NCBI RefSeq assembly: GCF_043290135.1
Contig: NC_134705.1
Span: forward strand, 95,683,239 to 95,747,238
Source of the DNA: Rhipicephalus microplus
Lineage: Eukaryota > Arthropoda > Arachnida > Ixodida > Ixodidae
Reading direction: 5' to 3'
Length of the DNA stretch: 64,000 nucleotides
The notes below the pieces were generated by a model. The model searched no databases and had not been told where the DNA came from. It saw only the letters and a list, made by a program, of their open reading frames with translations. Below, piece after piece: positions 34,861 through 46,142 of the stretch (positions are counted from its first letter, which is position 1; every line of letters starts with the position of its first letter). The position numbers were made by a program, and so were the translations under genes.

Positions 34861-35290
34861 AATTCGGAACGATTTCGAGCACTACTACGCAAATTGCTGT
34901 TGAAGAGCCATAAGCTGTCTAACTGCCAACAACAATATACCTACGAGTACTCAGAACAATTGTTCGACGATGTAGAAGACGATGCATCCTACTACGAAAG
35001 AGCGATAAGCTGTCCAAAGCGTCTTTAGAAAAATTGTTTATTGATTTAGAGTGGTTAAGTACTCGTCTAGGGAAGAGCTTAAAGCCATTCCTGTACAGTT
35101 ACGCGCTGGGTCGTGAACTTTGGTTTAAAGAAGAAGTTAACGACTTAGAGCAATTGGTGCTTTACTATGAAAGAACATAAAACCGTTCCGTCGGCCTGTG
35201 TTTAGAAAAAAAGTACTTAAAGATTTAGAGTACTTGGCCGTGATACCAACTTAAGGAGACGCTTTATCTCTAGATTGACCCTCGGAAATC
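34861..35290 (+). repeat. Degenerate tandem array of the short dispersed repeat
   Basis: Four diverged units with anchor AGAGC-TAAGC/GCC at about 34904, 34999, 35074 and 35172 (spacing 75-98 bp). Unit marks TTTAGAAAAA and GATTTAGAGT recur between anchors. Confidence 0.65.
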
Positions 35291-36259
35291 CCAAGATTGC
35301 GAGAAAAATCCCTCTAGTATAATTTAATGTATTATTCAGGCTAATTGACTCTTAACAAAGTATAAAGAGAGTGTGCTCTGTGGCCAAGGTCTTATAAGTG
35401 TTGTTAAAAATAAAAATCACCATTAACCATCAATTAGGTTCGTTTATTTACACGTCCTGTGCAGTTGCATATAAAGTGTTACATAGAAAGTGTCACCTGT
35501 TTCTACCGAGACAGATTTGCATGTCAAATTTCCTTTGCACACGCATTGAAGGAAGATGTGGTCATTCGGGTCAATAGCAAGTCTTTAGTGCCTTTCTTGC
35601 GCTTGCAGCTTAATAACTGGTGGTCTGTTCTTAATTTTGCACATTTGCAATCAGTGTTGCAATATTTTCGGTAAATGTGAGTGGGCGCTCTATTACTGGC
35701 TGATAGCTATGCCCTTTTCCTGTACTTTTGATCAGCTCCCCGTTCGGCCAACTCTATTTGTCACTTTTTCGCTCTCATGTGAAGGGTATGACGGAATGAT
35801 TGAAACACCAGAGTAGCCTTCTCGTTTCTTCTCATCACACCATTTCCGCAATACTGAACCGATATTACTTTGCCAAATCTTCAGTCCTGCTTTTTATCTG
35901 TTCTTCTACAATATTTCTCAATATTTCACATGAAGACATCGCTCGGCAAAGGAACACAGTAAGCGTAACCATAACAAGTGTCTGTGTTCACTACAAAACA
36001 AAATTTATCTTTTTCGCACAGTGAAATCACTCAAGGAGCTCATGGTTTGCACGTGCTGAGCATTTGCAAATACAGAGATTTTTCCCAATATTCAGACTAT
36101 AATATTCTCGCGTTACAAAACCCGGTCCATCAAAACTTCAAGACTGTCTTCAATTAAAAAAAGAACATCAGATAGCCTAAATTGTCACTTTTTACAGTCG
36201 TTATAGTTCAAAGAACTTGATCACTAAGTAATGCCATTAATCAGGCCACGTATTGTCAT
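35291..36259. other. Unassigned AT-rich sequence
   Basis: No gene or repeat recognised. Confidence 0.45.
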
Positions 36260-36420
36260 TTCGAGAGCCTTACAAGAATCTCTGGGTTCAAGAAAAAAGA
36301 CCCAAAATTCCTGAAGGATGTTGAGAATTCCTAGTTATAGAGATAAATATCTGGGTTTGGCATCACTGGTACTCGGTACTCTACTACGGGGGAGCATAAA
36401 GCCGTCCCGTGCCCATTAAT
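36260..36420 (+). repeat. Short dispersed repeat, copy
   Basis: GGTACTCTACTACGGGGGAG, then AAAGCCGTCCCGTG, at 36378-36412. The upstream part is weakly matching. Confidence 0.6.
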
Positions 36421-36466
36421 AAGGGAAATTATTGGATCTGATATTTGAAAGCAAGCGCAAGCGCAA

Positions 36467-36696
36467 CTGATTGATTATTATGTGCGGTTAAACGTCCCAA
36501 AACCACCATATCATTATCAAACACGTCGTGGAGGAGGGTTCGGAAAATTTTGACCACCTAGGATTGATTAACGTGCACCCAAATCTGAGCACACGGGCCT
36601 CAAGCATTCTCGCTTCCATCGAAACTGCAGCCGCCACAGCTGGGATTGTATTTTCAGCCGAGTACCTTAGCCACTATAGACCACCACGGTGGGGGC
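36467..36696 (-). repeat. Ruka-like SINE, head deleted
   Basis: Minus-strand copy with tail TTGATTATTA. The A-box part is kept (GTGGCTAAGGTACTCGGCTG in sense reading) but about 20 bp including the B box are missing or replaced, so it would lack an internal pol III promoter. Confidence 0.88.
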
Positions 36697-38585
36697 CGCA
36701 TGCATAACTACCTTGAAATAAACAATCCTTACAGCATACGCAGATGTTGTCATTGTTAGCCTCGAGGTTAGCCTCGTGTCAAGAAAATGTGGCTCACATA
36801 GCGCGATGGCACCAAAAACACATTACATTTAAATCAATTTTCAACATTCATGCGCCACCCTGTTTAAGAACATTACACACGACACAAAAATTACTGATTT
36901 TCAGTCCTTGAATTCACTTGCAGCGAAAAAAAGAAAGCGGAAGAGGGGAGCTCGCTCCCGTCGCAGCGGTCTGCGGCGAGCTACAGATATGTCGGAAATT
37001 TTTCGTTCTAGTTGCAGTGGTGGAGCTATTTTTTTTACCAAGACCCATTGAAATATGGCCGAGCCCGCCAAGCCATCGAAATCGCGTCGATGTGTTTGTC
37101 TTGGTAATGGCCTCTGTTGCGCATCTTAAAATGTATTTCAATTGGAAAGTGTTTTTAAATGACGAAACACGCGTGCTCTTCGATATCGTTCATTGAAATC
37201 TAAAATATAGCGCACACATCTTTACACTACATTTAAATGATTCTGAAGTGTCTGTCACAAAGAACAGTGGCCCTTAAGAAATGTTGCTCGCCGTTGCAGT
37301 CGCAGAGCGAAAGTCACATAGTATTTGGAGGCCGTGTCAAACGAAACCGCCATTAGTGCCATTTGATAGCAAAACAAATGGGAAGAAGGGAACATTTTTT
37401 TTCGCAGCAATGACGACCTGTGAAACAGCGTTTACGCCACCAGCTCTGTCAATAAAAACTTATCACCACCAGATGTGATCACAAGATACTTCGCGTGAAT
37501 GTAACTTCATCTTGTGGTTGCCACATGAATATGCTTGGTTTTTGTCCGACCAAGTTGGTCTTGAAGCTCGACTGCTGATCCGAAAGTTGCGAGTGCTCCG
37601 AATCGCCAACCAATTCATTCTAAACACCCTGAGAGCTTCTTCTCCGAGGAAAAGCAGCTCCCTGTTTTTGCGTGGGAACTTCACAATCTGCCTAATAAAG
37701 GACCTCTGAAGGAATGTCAGTTTTTTGCAACACTCCCGCATCTTCATGCAACTACAGGCTACAGAACACCCATTAGGTTCTATAACACCAGTAGCAGCGA
37801 CCGCCAAAGGTTGAGGAAACACCGTTAAAAGTACGCACATGTATATGTTGTCCATCGTTACGTCGAATGTTTGCTTGGGATATCACAGTAGCGAGCCCGG
37901 CTGTGCGCATACTGCTTTAAGTCATCGTTCGCGGAGCGTTCCCAGTACACACATTTAAAAAAGCCAGCCAGTGCATGCTTCGAACACAGGTTTTGTGTGT
38001 TTCAAGAAAGAGAGTCATACCCTATTCTCAACGTAGCATTCCACGCCTTTGGCGAAATAAGGCCCCTGGCTGCCACGACTGGCGTTTATCTTGGTTCTTG
38101 TTTTTGCTCATTTCCGAAATAGTGTAGTGGCCTTCAAGCCGTCATTGTGCATAGCAACTCTTAACAAATTAAACCTCGTAAGCAGGCAAATACGTACATA
38201 CAAAATAAGAACACACGCGAACACGAGTTTATCACGCGGAACGTTGTCATCCGCGGCGAACAGGTTATCCGCAATTTATAAATCAATAGGAGTGAAAATG
38301 ACTATGTAAATGAGGCATCCTAGTTGCTTACTAAACGAGCGAAGAGGAGGCAATGAATTCAGCTTTTACCCCAGAAGAGAGGGCCAATACTTTAGCTGGG
38401 GTGTGTGGAGTCGGTATAGACTCCACGTAATGTGTAAAGTTACGTATTAGGCGAAATATATTGTCTCGAAGTCGTTGACGTCGTACCTGTTAGAATTACG
38501 TAGCCCACAATGTCCGTCGTAGGATTTTTTAACTAGGTGGCGACACACTGCGCTCGAAGCTGGGAGCCCGGCGTGACACGGCTGC
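36697..38585. other. Unassigned sequence
   Basis: No gene recognised. The minus ORF 37463-37855 (130 codons) has no domain that I can name. Confidence 0.4.
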
Positions 38586-38593
38586 ATGCTGCC

Positions 38594-39760
38594 CACGGAG
38601 GAAGGAAAGGTAAGGAGAGGCCCTGACGTCACTCGTTGTGAAGCCGCGATGAAGCCGGAAGTCGGCCATATTGACTAGGCAAATTCTCCTCTCTTGTTTA
38701 CATATAAATGCGATGCAGAAGGCGCGACTCTCTCTCTGGCTCGGAAAGCACGTGGGCTGCGCAGCGCGTGTGTCGTGACGATCCGAAACTAATGGAACTG
38801 GGCTCATCACTCTGAGCCAGCGGGACACCTTCAGTGATATCGCTTCGTCCAAGTAATAACAGGGAGTAACAGCTGCCGACAACGAAGCAACTACGAGAGA
38901 ACGCGCGCTAGATGCACTGACGAGTGCTTTCACGTCATTAATTCAGCAACTTACAGACAACACGATCGGTCGTGCGCCTTCTACGGTTGCATTCCGCCAC
39001 GCGGCCGACGCAGCGTCCTGCCACTGTGTCCATGTTCCGCGTCAAAATCATTGGCGTCAGCATTCTGCGACCATGGTGACTGAGCACGGTGCTAGTGACA
39101 GTTGAACGTGGTTGCTGTTACGTTGAGATTACATGCAATGCTGGTGGAGAGTGTACCAAGCGGAACGGAAAAGGTGTTTTAATACGCACATGCAAGTTGT
39201 TACTGTACACACACAACACGAAACTACGTATGTGCACATGGTCCTCACGGCGTCTTGCTGGGCTCAACAGCGCCGTCCGTTGTCACAAGCAGGAGCACTG
39301 CTCAACCGTCACTGACCTGCAAGGCGTTCGTTGTCATTCAGCTTCGTCATGGTGCCCAACGCAATTTCGCTGAACACTAACTGCTTGATCCGCGTCATCC
39401 GCTGCACGACACATGGATATGCACTTGTTCTAGGCACTGTTGAAACCCCTTGATGGACAAAGGGATTTGTAAACGTTGCTAAGAGTAATGTAACAGCCAG
39501 GAGAACACTGCGTAACCAATAACGCGGCGCAGAGCACAGATATTGTCCGCCACGGCTCTGCACGAGACCTGGGGAGGCACACATTCCGCCGCCAGCCGCG
39601 GCCGCTCACTGCTAGACCAGCTCCACTGCGCAACACGTAACCATAGCAACGCCGCCATTGTGCCTAGTGAATATGGCCGCCATGATGTCATTTCTGCCAC
39701 ACTTTTTACGCCCTGCGCCGGCTGGTCATGCCCTCTCCTTACCTTTTTCCTTCCTCCGTG
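38594..39760. mobile_element. Non-autonomous hAT-like element, family B
   Basis: Terminal inverted repeats begin CACGGAGGAAGGAAA and continue GGTAAGGAGAGG. Imperfect similarity reaches about 100 bp inward, to GGCCATATT-ACTAGGC. The direct 8-bp duplication ATGCTGCC stands immediately outside both ends (38586-38593, 39761-39768). TIRs starting CA with an 8-bp target duplication fit the hAT superfamily. The 1.17-kb interior has no transposase motif, so it would need a transposase in trans. Confidence 0.85.
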
Positions 39761-39768
39761 ATGCTGCC

Positions 39769-40214
39769 AAACGCCTCCGATAAGAGACAGCGCCGCCACA
39801 GCGTCACCAGAGGCTTACGTCACCGACAGTGGCTATAAACACAGGCTGCAAGCTCAAAAGATCATCATGGCTCCGCACGTCTGACGAGCGTAGCGTCAGT
39901 ACGCTCGATCCGATACTGAACAGTGTTGTTTTCACGATTTAATTTCTCATTTTGTCAACCCGTCATCCCACAACTGCAAAAGAAGTTTATTATTTCATCG
40001 CTGCAATATAAGGCACAGAGTAAAAGGACTGTCCACGCAATTGCAGTGATCTAATAACCCACCATAAAAAGATGTACATGCATAATAGCATGCTGTTGCT
40101 GAAATACCACGTAATAACGATCCTAACTGTCATGGGACTTGATTCTGATGACATCATTATTGCATTACGGGAAATAGCAGGCGGAAGAGAGCACCACTAA
40201 CCCTATCAACAATC
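39769..40214. other. Unassigned sequence
   Basis: Nothing recognised. Confidence 0.45.
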
Positions 40215-40460
40215 ACAGAACACATGACGATGATGAGGATTGGTGGACATGTTTTATTAGCAAGCAGAAATATGTCAGGGAGAGAAACGTATTAGGTGGC
40301 TCAAACGGCAAGATGTTCAATTAGAAGATTAGAAAATGCTCTTCCTTTCGACTGTGAAACAATTTCATCCGGGAGACAGTTCCATAAACATTTAGCACGA
40401 TACAAAGCGAAATTATTCAAGATGCGTCCATTGTTATAAATATCCGAAAGTTAAATCAGC
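40215..40460 (-). pseudogene. LINE 3' coding end (CR1/Jockey-like)
   Basis: Minus strand reads NNFALYRAKCLWNCLPDEIV, then SQSKGRAFSNLLIEHL, and stops near 40300. This is the WN-x-LP-x-EIV terminal block also seen at 17528-17719. Only this end is present. Confidence 0.65.
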
Positions 40461-40539
40461 TTAGTCACCTTTGTTTTATACCATTTACTTTATTGTGCAA
40501 GTAAGCAAAAGTAAAGAAGCCTGATGATAACGTGTTTCG

Positions 40540-40740
40540 AAAACGTGGTTGACAATTTAGAGTGCGAGGCACTCTACTATGAGAGAGCTTGAAGCCGTAC
40601 CATGGGCGTCACACTAAATGAGGCGGTATCGACAAAAATCAGGGCTCTGAAAAGAAAGAAGGACGTGTTTAGAACAACAAGTTCAACGATTTCGAGTATA
40701 TCGTACTCAACTATGGGAGAGCAGCAAGGAGAAGTTTATT
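40540..40740 (+). repeat. Short dispersed repeat, two tandem units
   Basis: Unit 1: GTGTTTCGAAAACG, then CACTCTACTATGAGAGAGC. Unit 2 restarts at GTGTTTAGAACAAC (40667), then GTACTCAACTATGGGAGAGC. Period about 120 bp. Confidence 0.7.
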
Positions 40741-40949
40741 GACTTCCAACCAAGGATAAAAGTTCATGACAAAAACATCGAGCTTCACGACTACAAAGGG
40801 TGCATGTACAATCAGGAAAGCACCACTACCGAGGTACAATGTATGTAGGGGAACGTACCCCTCTATTTACTGTACAGCGCGTGGTGCTCCAGCAGGCTTA
40901 ATCATGCACGGTAGTAAGTCTTCTCAACACGCGGTTGGAACAAGCAGCG

Positions 40950-41110
40950 ACAACTCTAGGTATTATTTCTTTTGTCGCCTGAAACAATGCTGCTTTCGTA
41001 CATGGTAAGTGCATGCCCGGAAGTATAAAAGAGGCCTTGAGGCTAGGGGGGGGGGGGGGGTACAAAAGAGGGGGGGGGGGTCTTGTCTCCCCCCAAATAA
41101 GGCATTACTG
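40950..41110 (+). repeat. Left copy of the 160-bp target-site duplication
   Basis: ACAACTCTAGGTATTATTTC onward, ending CATTACTG. Collinear with 46143-46305. Differences are confined to four substitutions and the two G runs. Confidence 0.9.
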
Positions 41111-41121
41111 TTTAGAAAAAA

Positions 41122-41127
41122 TTTATT
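41122..41127 (-). terminator. AATAAA near the LINE 3' end
   Basis: Minus-strand AATAAA 12 bp before the 3' junction. Probable polyadenylation signal or part of the 3' recognition sequence. Confidence 0.5.
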
Positions 41128-41379
41128 GCCACAAACGTCAATAACACTCAACAGAACATTTCCGTCTTAGACATACTCTGACGATGATGACAAGACAGAC
41201 GTCATTTACATGAACATGGATATGAGATGACGTTGAAAAAACATGTACATTCAATGGTTCACACAAACACAACCACAAAATACTTCAAGGTAAACAAGAG
41301 ACAAATAAAACATAAATATGTACATTTTGCATATTTACATGTTGGCATGCCATTTCTGCCGGCGCATCGACAGATCAGC

Positions 41380-44300
41380 CTACCAATACCAGGCCTGCCG
41401 AAAGACAAGTTTCACTCGTCCGTCATAGACCGACACAAAAGGGCAAGACCAGTGCCGAAGAAATTCCTCTTCACCGAGGAAGAAGAGCTCCTCCGACAAA
41501 ACAGACAGCAGCTCCGAGTACAATCGTTCTAGGATCGGGAAGAGCGCGCGGCGGCGGCGGCCCGCTGCAACCGCCTCGCAGCGGTTGCGCCAGAGGCAGA
41601 AAGCGCCGGCAACAATGAGAAGACAAGCGAAGCGGCCTCGCGAACAACGCCCAGAAGAAACAAAGCGATTTACTCTGAGGCAGCGAAATCCAGCATGTAC
41701 GGCTCTCCAAAAAACGCGAGCAATGATACAATGTCTCAGAAAATGCTGATTTGTTTCCCGAAGGGAGCAGTTCGGACATGTTGCTGACTGGACTATTCTC
41801 CACCTTTCGAGTCGGTCGAGAGTGGGAAGTACACCCCATCCCAGGCGCCACATGAAGTCCCGAAGGTGTCCAGGCAGAAAAGAAGCCGTTAAGAAGCTCC
41901 AAGACACCCGTCTAGAGCGAGCACGGCGGGCTGGCGGGACCAACGGAAGCAACAAAGCAGCATGTGTCTCAACTATGTGGTTGTTCAAAACATCTATGCC
42001 AGGACAGCTCGACTTGACATGGCGAAAAAATGCAACAGTTGTTGCATAAAACGCAGGAAGTGTTATTGACTGTGGCCCCCTGTTAAGTTGCACATTAGGC
42101 ATCAAATGGCGAAGGTGAGTACCCAGAAAGTAATATGCAAGCGTTCGTGCGGGAGATTCCTCCCCTTGCACTAGGCGCAAAAGGAAACGCAGTGCCAGCA
42201 GCCGACAGCGTATGGACACTGAAGGGAAAGCAAAGCCTCCTTGAGCACGCTGCTGTCCCAGTGCCGCGCGAGAGACCAACTCAGTGCCGCCTGACCAAAA
42301 AAAGGAACACAAAGCAGACTGCAGTGATCGCACGATACGTAAAGATGGTTGCACGACGTGAGAAAGGTACCAAATGCGACCGCAAAATACAGTCTGCGCA
42401 AGGTACCTCCGCTCAAGAAGCGGGAAGTCAAAATCCCGTGCATCCTGAATTTTCAGTCTTACTTCCTCGAGAGCGTTTAACCAAACAGATTCGCAAATGC
42501 CGTAGTGGTTGTATGAAATACCTAAAATACGAAGGGACGCGGCCGGCTGAATGGGAACACCGGCGCTAAGCCTGGAGTTTGGAGAGCCAATGAATAAATA
42601 CCGGGATTTGGAGATGTTCAACGCTGCACCTGAAATGTCGCCATACTGGGAAAATACATGCAGGCTGCGTGAAAGGCTATCTTCATCTGAAAGGTACAAG
42701 GTTATATCATCAGCGAAAGCTGTGACTTTCACGACACCGCTACCAGGAAGCGCAAGACCCCGGACATGTGAATCCGCGTCAAGAGCACGCAAGTATGGCT
42801 CAAGGCTGAGGACAAATAGCACAGGAGACAATGGACATCCCTGACGGACCCCACGTGTTATGGAAAAGGCGGCACTTTCCCAACCATCCAGAACTAGTGT
42901 GCTTTTCAGACCAGTGTACGTATTTTTAATCATTTCCACAAACGAATGAGAAAAGCCGAAGGCTGTGAGCACATTAAAGATATACGCGTGCTCTAGTCGG
43001 TCAAACGCTTTTTCCTGGTCCAAAGACACAAGGATACCACGCGCAGATCGCGACAAAGTATAAGCTATGATATCCCGTGTCGTATATGACAAGCTGTGTA
43101 TTTCTCGTCCAAGCACTGATGAAGTCTGGTGATGACCTATTAGGGTGTTCAACAGACCCCTCAAACGTTGAACGGCTACCGCCGCGAATATCTTATAGTC
43201 AACGTTGAGGAGCGTGATAGGTCTCCAATCTTCAGGATTAACAGAGGAAGCATCACCCTTTGGAATAAGCACAATGCGTCCATCTCGAAAACTTGATGGA
43301 AAGACACCGTCCTCGTAGCATCGCCGGATTACCGTGGTAATTGTAGCACCAATCTCATCCCAAAATGTCAAGTAAAACTCAACAGGTAAACCGTCTGGCC
43401 CTGGGGCCGTTCCACGTTTCATAGATTTCAGTGCCACCTTTACCTCTTCATCCGACGGAGGGATGTGCAGGCAATCTGCAACTTCTTGAGGAATACGGGG
43501 CAAACTTCTAAACATTGGCGGTGTTTCATCACAGTTAGTCCGCATGGCCGAACACGACATTGCTTCAAAATGCGCCAAGAAAACAGATCGATCACGCGTA
43601 GGAAGCCGCTGCGCAGGTGGTATTTGTGCTGTCATAGAGACAGGTGACTCTGATTGCCCAAAAAAGGAATGCCTCGCGTAGCGCAGCACCTCGGGATGTG
43701 CACATGGGTTGTGTCTACAGCGCCATGCTGCTGCCGCCAGGGACGAAGCAGCAGTCAAGCGCTGAAAGCGTTCACGCAGTTCACGCTGCCACGCTCGCAT
43801 CAGAGGAGAAGGCGTCTCGGCGCGCAAAGCAATGCGTAACTTCATCGCGGTATCAGCAAGCTCTTCAGAAACGCGTCGACGAAGCGAACGCCCCTCTACT
43901 GCGCAGCGCAGGCGCCACTGTGTTTTAAGCGCATCCCAATCTTCAGGACCAGACGCCGTGAGCGACACACGTATTGCGCGTGACAAATCTGATCTTGAGC
44001 GCGCGTCCTGCAGGACGCGAACATCAAGACGCCATGGCTTTTCTGAGAAAGAAAATGGAACTTCGAGCTTCAAGACAATAGGCCGATGATCAGATACGTA
44101 CACAGGAGAAGGGGGGAAGGACGGAACGCATAAATCAGAGACAAACGCCTCTAACGCTCGTGGGATATAAGCCCGGTCGAGCCTGCTGGAGGATCGTCCA
44201 CGTCGCCATGTCCAAACAAAGGTATTTCCGTGCACTACATTGTGCGCGTCTAGTAATGAAAAGTGGTGGACAAGGCGGCGAAGCTCGCGTGAATTCCAAG

Positions 44301-44787
44301 CAGACCGGCCCCAGCCAGGACCTTGTACATCGGTTCGCGTATTTAGAACGCAGTTGAAGTCGCCAATCAAAATGACGTCACGACCGTCAAGAAAAAACAC
44401 ATCCAGGTCTCTAAAAAAGTCATTAGACTGTCCAGCTTGCGCTGGCCCATACACACACAGTATCCTTAATCTGAAAGAAAAGTAGCTACAGTCTAAAGCC
44501 AAAACCCTGCCCACGCCATCGTAAAAAGCATGATGATCCCTTAATAGAGCTCGGTTAAAAATAATAATACCTACTCCCGTAAAACGAGATGTAGCAAAAG
44601 AGAAATAACAATCTAGGTTGAACCTTCGTTTAAAAGCAAGCACGTCGGATAGCGAGAAAAAATTTGTTTCCTGGAGGCACAAAACATCACAATTTTCAGC
44701 GCGGGCGACACTAATCACTTCAGCCTGCTTTGCCGGACTGCGAAAACCCTGAACGTTCAATGAAATAATATGCAGTGTAGTAGCCAT
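41380..44787 (-). CDS. Tx1 LINE ORF2: endonuclease and reverse transcriptase
   Basis: An uninterrupted frame of 1135 codons that nicks target DNA and reverse-transcribes the element RNA at the nick (target-primed reverse transcription). The N-terminal APE-type endonuclease has Asn11, Glu40 (QETN), GDFN at 142-145 and SDH at 232-234, all the expected catalytic positions. The reverse transcriptase spans about 450-760: APGPDG, IPKG, WRPITLLN, SLDQEKAFD at 588-596, GVRQGCPLSP at 646-655 and FADD at 691-694. A CX2CX7HX4C motif lies at 1004-1020 and a basic C-terminus follows. ATG 44787 is the first in frame and directly precedes the endonuclease start. With no stop, frameshift or catalytic loss visible, it could be functional if transcribed. 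Confidence 0.95.
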   Translation of the reverse strand: MATTLHIISLNVQGFRSPAKQAEVISVARAENCDVLCLQETNFFSLSDVLAFKRRFNLDCYFSFATSRFTGVGIIIFNRALLRDHHAFYDGVGRVLALDCSYFSFRLRILCVYGPAQAGQSNDFFRDLDVFFLDGRDVILIGDFNCVLNTRTDVQGPGWGRSAWNSRELRRLVHHFSLLDAHNVVHGNTFVWTWRRGRSSSRLDRAYIPRALEAFVSDLCVPSFPPSPVYVSDHRPIVLKLEVPFSFSEKPWRLDVRVLQDARSRSDLSRAIRVSLTASGPEDWDALKTQWRLRCAVEGRSLRRRVSEELADTAMKLRIALRAETPSPLMRAWQRELRERFQRLTAASSLAAAAWRCRHNPCAHPEVLRYARHSFFGQSESPVSMTAQIPPAQRLPTRDRSVFLAHFEAMSCSAMRTNCDETPPMFRSLPRIPQEVADCLHIPPSDEEVKVALKSMKRGTAPGPDGLPVEFYLTFWDEIGATITTVIRRCYEDGVFPSSFRDGRIVLIPKGDASSVNPEDWRPITLLNVDYKIFAAVAVQRLRGLLNTLIGHHQTSSVLGREIHSLSYTTRDIIAYTLSRSARGILVSLDQEKAFDRLEHAYIFNVLTAFGFSHSFVEMIKNTYTGLKSTLVLDGWESAAFSITRGVRQGCPLSPVLFVLSLEPYLRALDADSHVRGLALPGSGVVKVTAFADDITLYLSDEDSLSRSLHVFSQYGDISGAALNISKSRYLFIGSPNSRLSAGVPIQPAASLRILGISYNHYGICESVWLNALEEVRLKIQDARDFDFPLLERRYLAQTVFCGRIWYLSHVVQPSLRIVRSLQSALCSFFWSGGTELVSRAALGQQRAQGGFAFPSVSIRCRLLALRFLLRLVQGEESPARTLAYYFLGTHLRHLMPNVQLNRGPQSITLPAFYATTVAFFRHVKSSCPGIDVLNNHIVETHAALLLPLVPPARRARSRRVSWSFLTASFLPGHLRDFMWRLGWGVLPTLDRLERWRIVQSATCPNCSLRETNQHFLRHCIIARVFWRAVHAGFRCLRVNRFVSSGRCSRGRFACLLIVAGAFCLWRNRCEAVAAGRRRRALFPILERLYSELLSVLSEELFFLGEEEFLRHWSCPFVSVYDGRVKLVFRQAWYW

Positions 44788-44868
44788 AATAAAAAGTAAA
44801 GACTAACCTGGACGCATAGTTCTAGACGGTGTCCTGGAAAGTGTCCAGGGGACACTTGCTCGACCAAA

Positions 44869-46142
44869 TTACAACGCACTGTTCGACCCTCCAGAAGAGG
44901 GTCGAGGTTTTTTGGACCGTTGGGATTTACCACGGCCATCACTGCGTTCATCGGAGCAAGAGCTGGAAGTGTGCCCTCGCTTTGTTTCACGTGGAGCTCC
45001 CATTTCAACGTCAAAATCGGCAAGGCTAGACAGTCCGATGCTACTATCCAGTCCCAGGCTGAAGCCGTCTTCCGAAGACGTGTCCTGAGGAGGTAGGGAC
45101 TGAGCCGCCGGCAAGCTTGGATCCACATTCTTGATGCTGGCAGCACTGTCCGCGTCTCGGCAGTCCGGTGTAGGCACCCTTTGTGTGGGCGATTTTTTAC
45201 GTGTACGACGCGATGTCGAAATGGTCGGAGCGGCCGCAACAGAAGAGGCTGTGGTGTTTTCGCCACTGTTTTCCAAAATAACCGGGGTCGTAGGGCCAAC
45301 TCCAACAGCAGTAGCCTGATAACTGGGGTCATTTGTGCACTGAACATCAAGTGGCGTCAAAGAAGAGACGCCGACGCCGTTTTCAGGGCAGTGCGTTGCG
45401 TCTTTCGAAGCGCACGGTTCCTGCACCAGCGGGGAGGCCGACGCGCCAAGCGTCGCATCGACAATCGCGCTTTCGTTGTGCGCTTCGTTTGAAGGAACTT
45501 GTAGGGGTGAGGCCAGCACAGCGTCGGTGACCTCCTCTGCGTCCCCCGAGTCGGTAGTTGGTTCCATTGCCGGTGTCAGTGGTGGAAAGGCACCAGCGGC
45601 AGCGTCTGAGTAAGAGCGGCGGACAGGGCAAACCACAGTTGGGTGGCCGTCCCCGCAGCGTCGACATGGGCGGTCACATCCTTCACTAACGTGACCGTGC
45701 ACACCACAGCGACCACAATACGGTGTTGTGCACTGGGCTCGTAGATGGTCCCCTGAGCCGCATCTTCGACATACACGCTGGAGACCACGGTAATCAAACG
45801 TAGCACGGTGACCGGAGATGCGCAGGTAGTTCGGCACAGGATTAGCGGCGTTCATCTCCATTCGAACATACCGCGTTCCAGTGAGTACGCCGCGTCGCCC
45901 GCTCATCAAACCACTGGTGACAGTGAGCACCTTGCCATATGGGGATAACGCTTGGACGAGAGCTTCGTTTGAGACGAACGATGGCAGGAACAGGCAGGCG
46001 ACGTTGGTCACTTGTAGGCCAACGGGAACGACTTGAACACGCTCGCCGCCGATCACCAGGCAGCCAGCATTGACGATTAGAGACATGGAGGCCATGCTCT
46101 TAACGGTGACTTGGAAGTTTCGAGCTCCCTGATGCTCCCTGT
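44869..46142 (-). CDS. Tx1 LINE ORF1 (RNA-binding, zinc-knuckle protein), N-truncated
   Basis: The open frame runs from the 5' junction to a stop at 44869. The first ATG in frame is 46095, but the frame is open back to the junction and the region before the knuckles (residues about 10-120) looks like an RRM-type fold cut at its first strand, so the true N-terminus is missing. Three zinc knuckles follow: CX2CX4HX4C at residues 126-139 and 144-157, and a shorter CX2CX3HX4C at 161-173 (counted from 46146). Then come a long Ser/Thr/Pro-rich region and a basic tail (SQRSKKPRP). The expected role is to coat element RNA in the ribonucleoprotein. No internal stop. Confidence 0.9.

Larger units (their letters stand above)
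41111..46142 (-). mobile_element. Tx1-clade LINE, 5'-truncated, ORF2 intact
   Basis: A 5.03-kb minus-strand non-LTR retrotransposon lying between the two copies of a 161/163-bp direct duplication. The order is ORF1 (zinc knuckles), an 81-bp spacer, ORF2 (APE endonuclease plus RT), a 270-bp 3' UTR and an AATAAA at 41122-41127 close to the end. There is no long poly(A). The RT block (SLDQEKAFDR, GVRQGCPLSP, FADD) and the gag-like ORF1 fit the Tx1 branch of the L1 superfamily. The 5' junction cuts into ORF1, so the copy lacks its 5' UTR and promoter. Confidence 0.95.

Noticed and set aside
42135..44485. Plus-strand ORFs of 80-144 codons under the Tx1 LINE
   Set aside because: Antisense shadows of the intact ORF2, which carries all the recognisable motifs.
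44757..45350. 197-codon minus ORF overlapping LINE ORF1
   Set aside because: Alternative frame of ORF1. The zinc knuckles and the continuous open frame are in the other frame.
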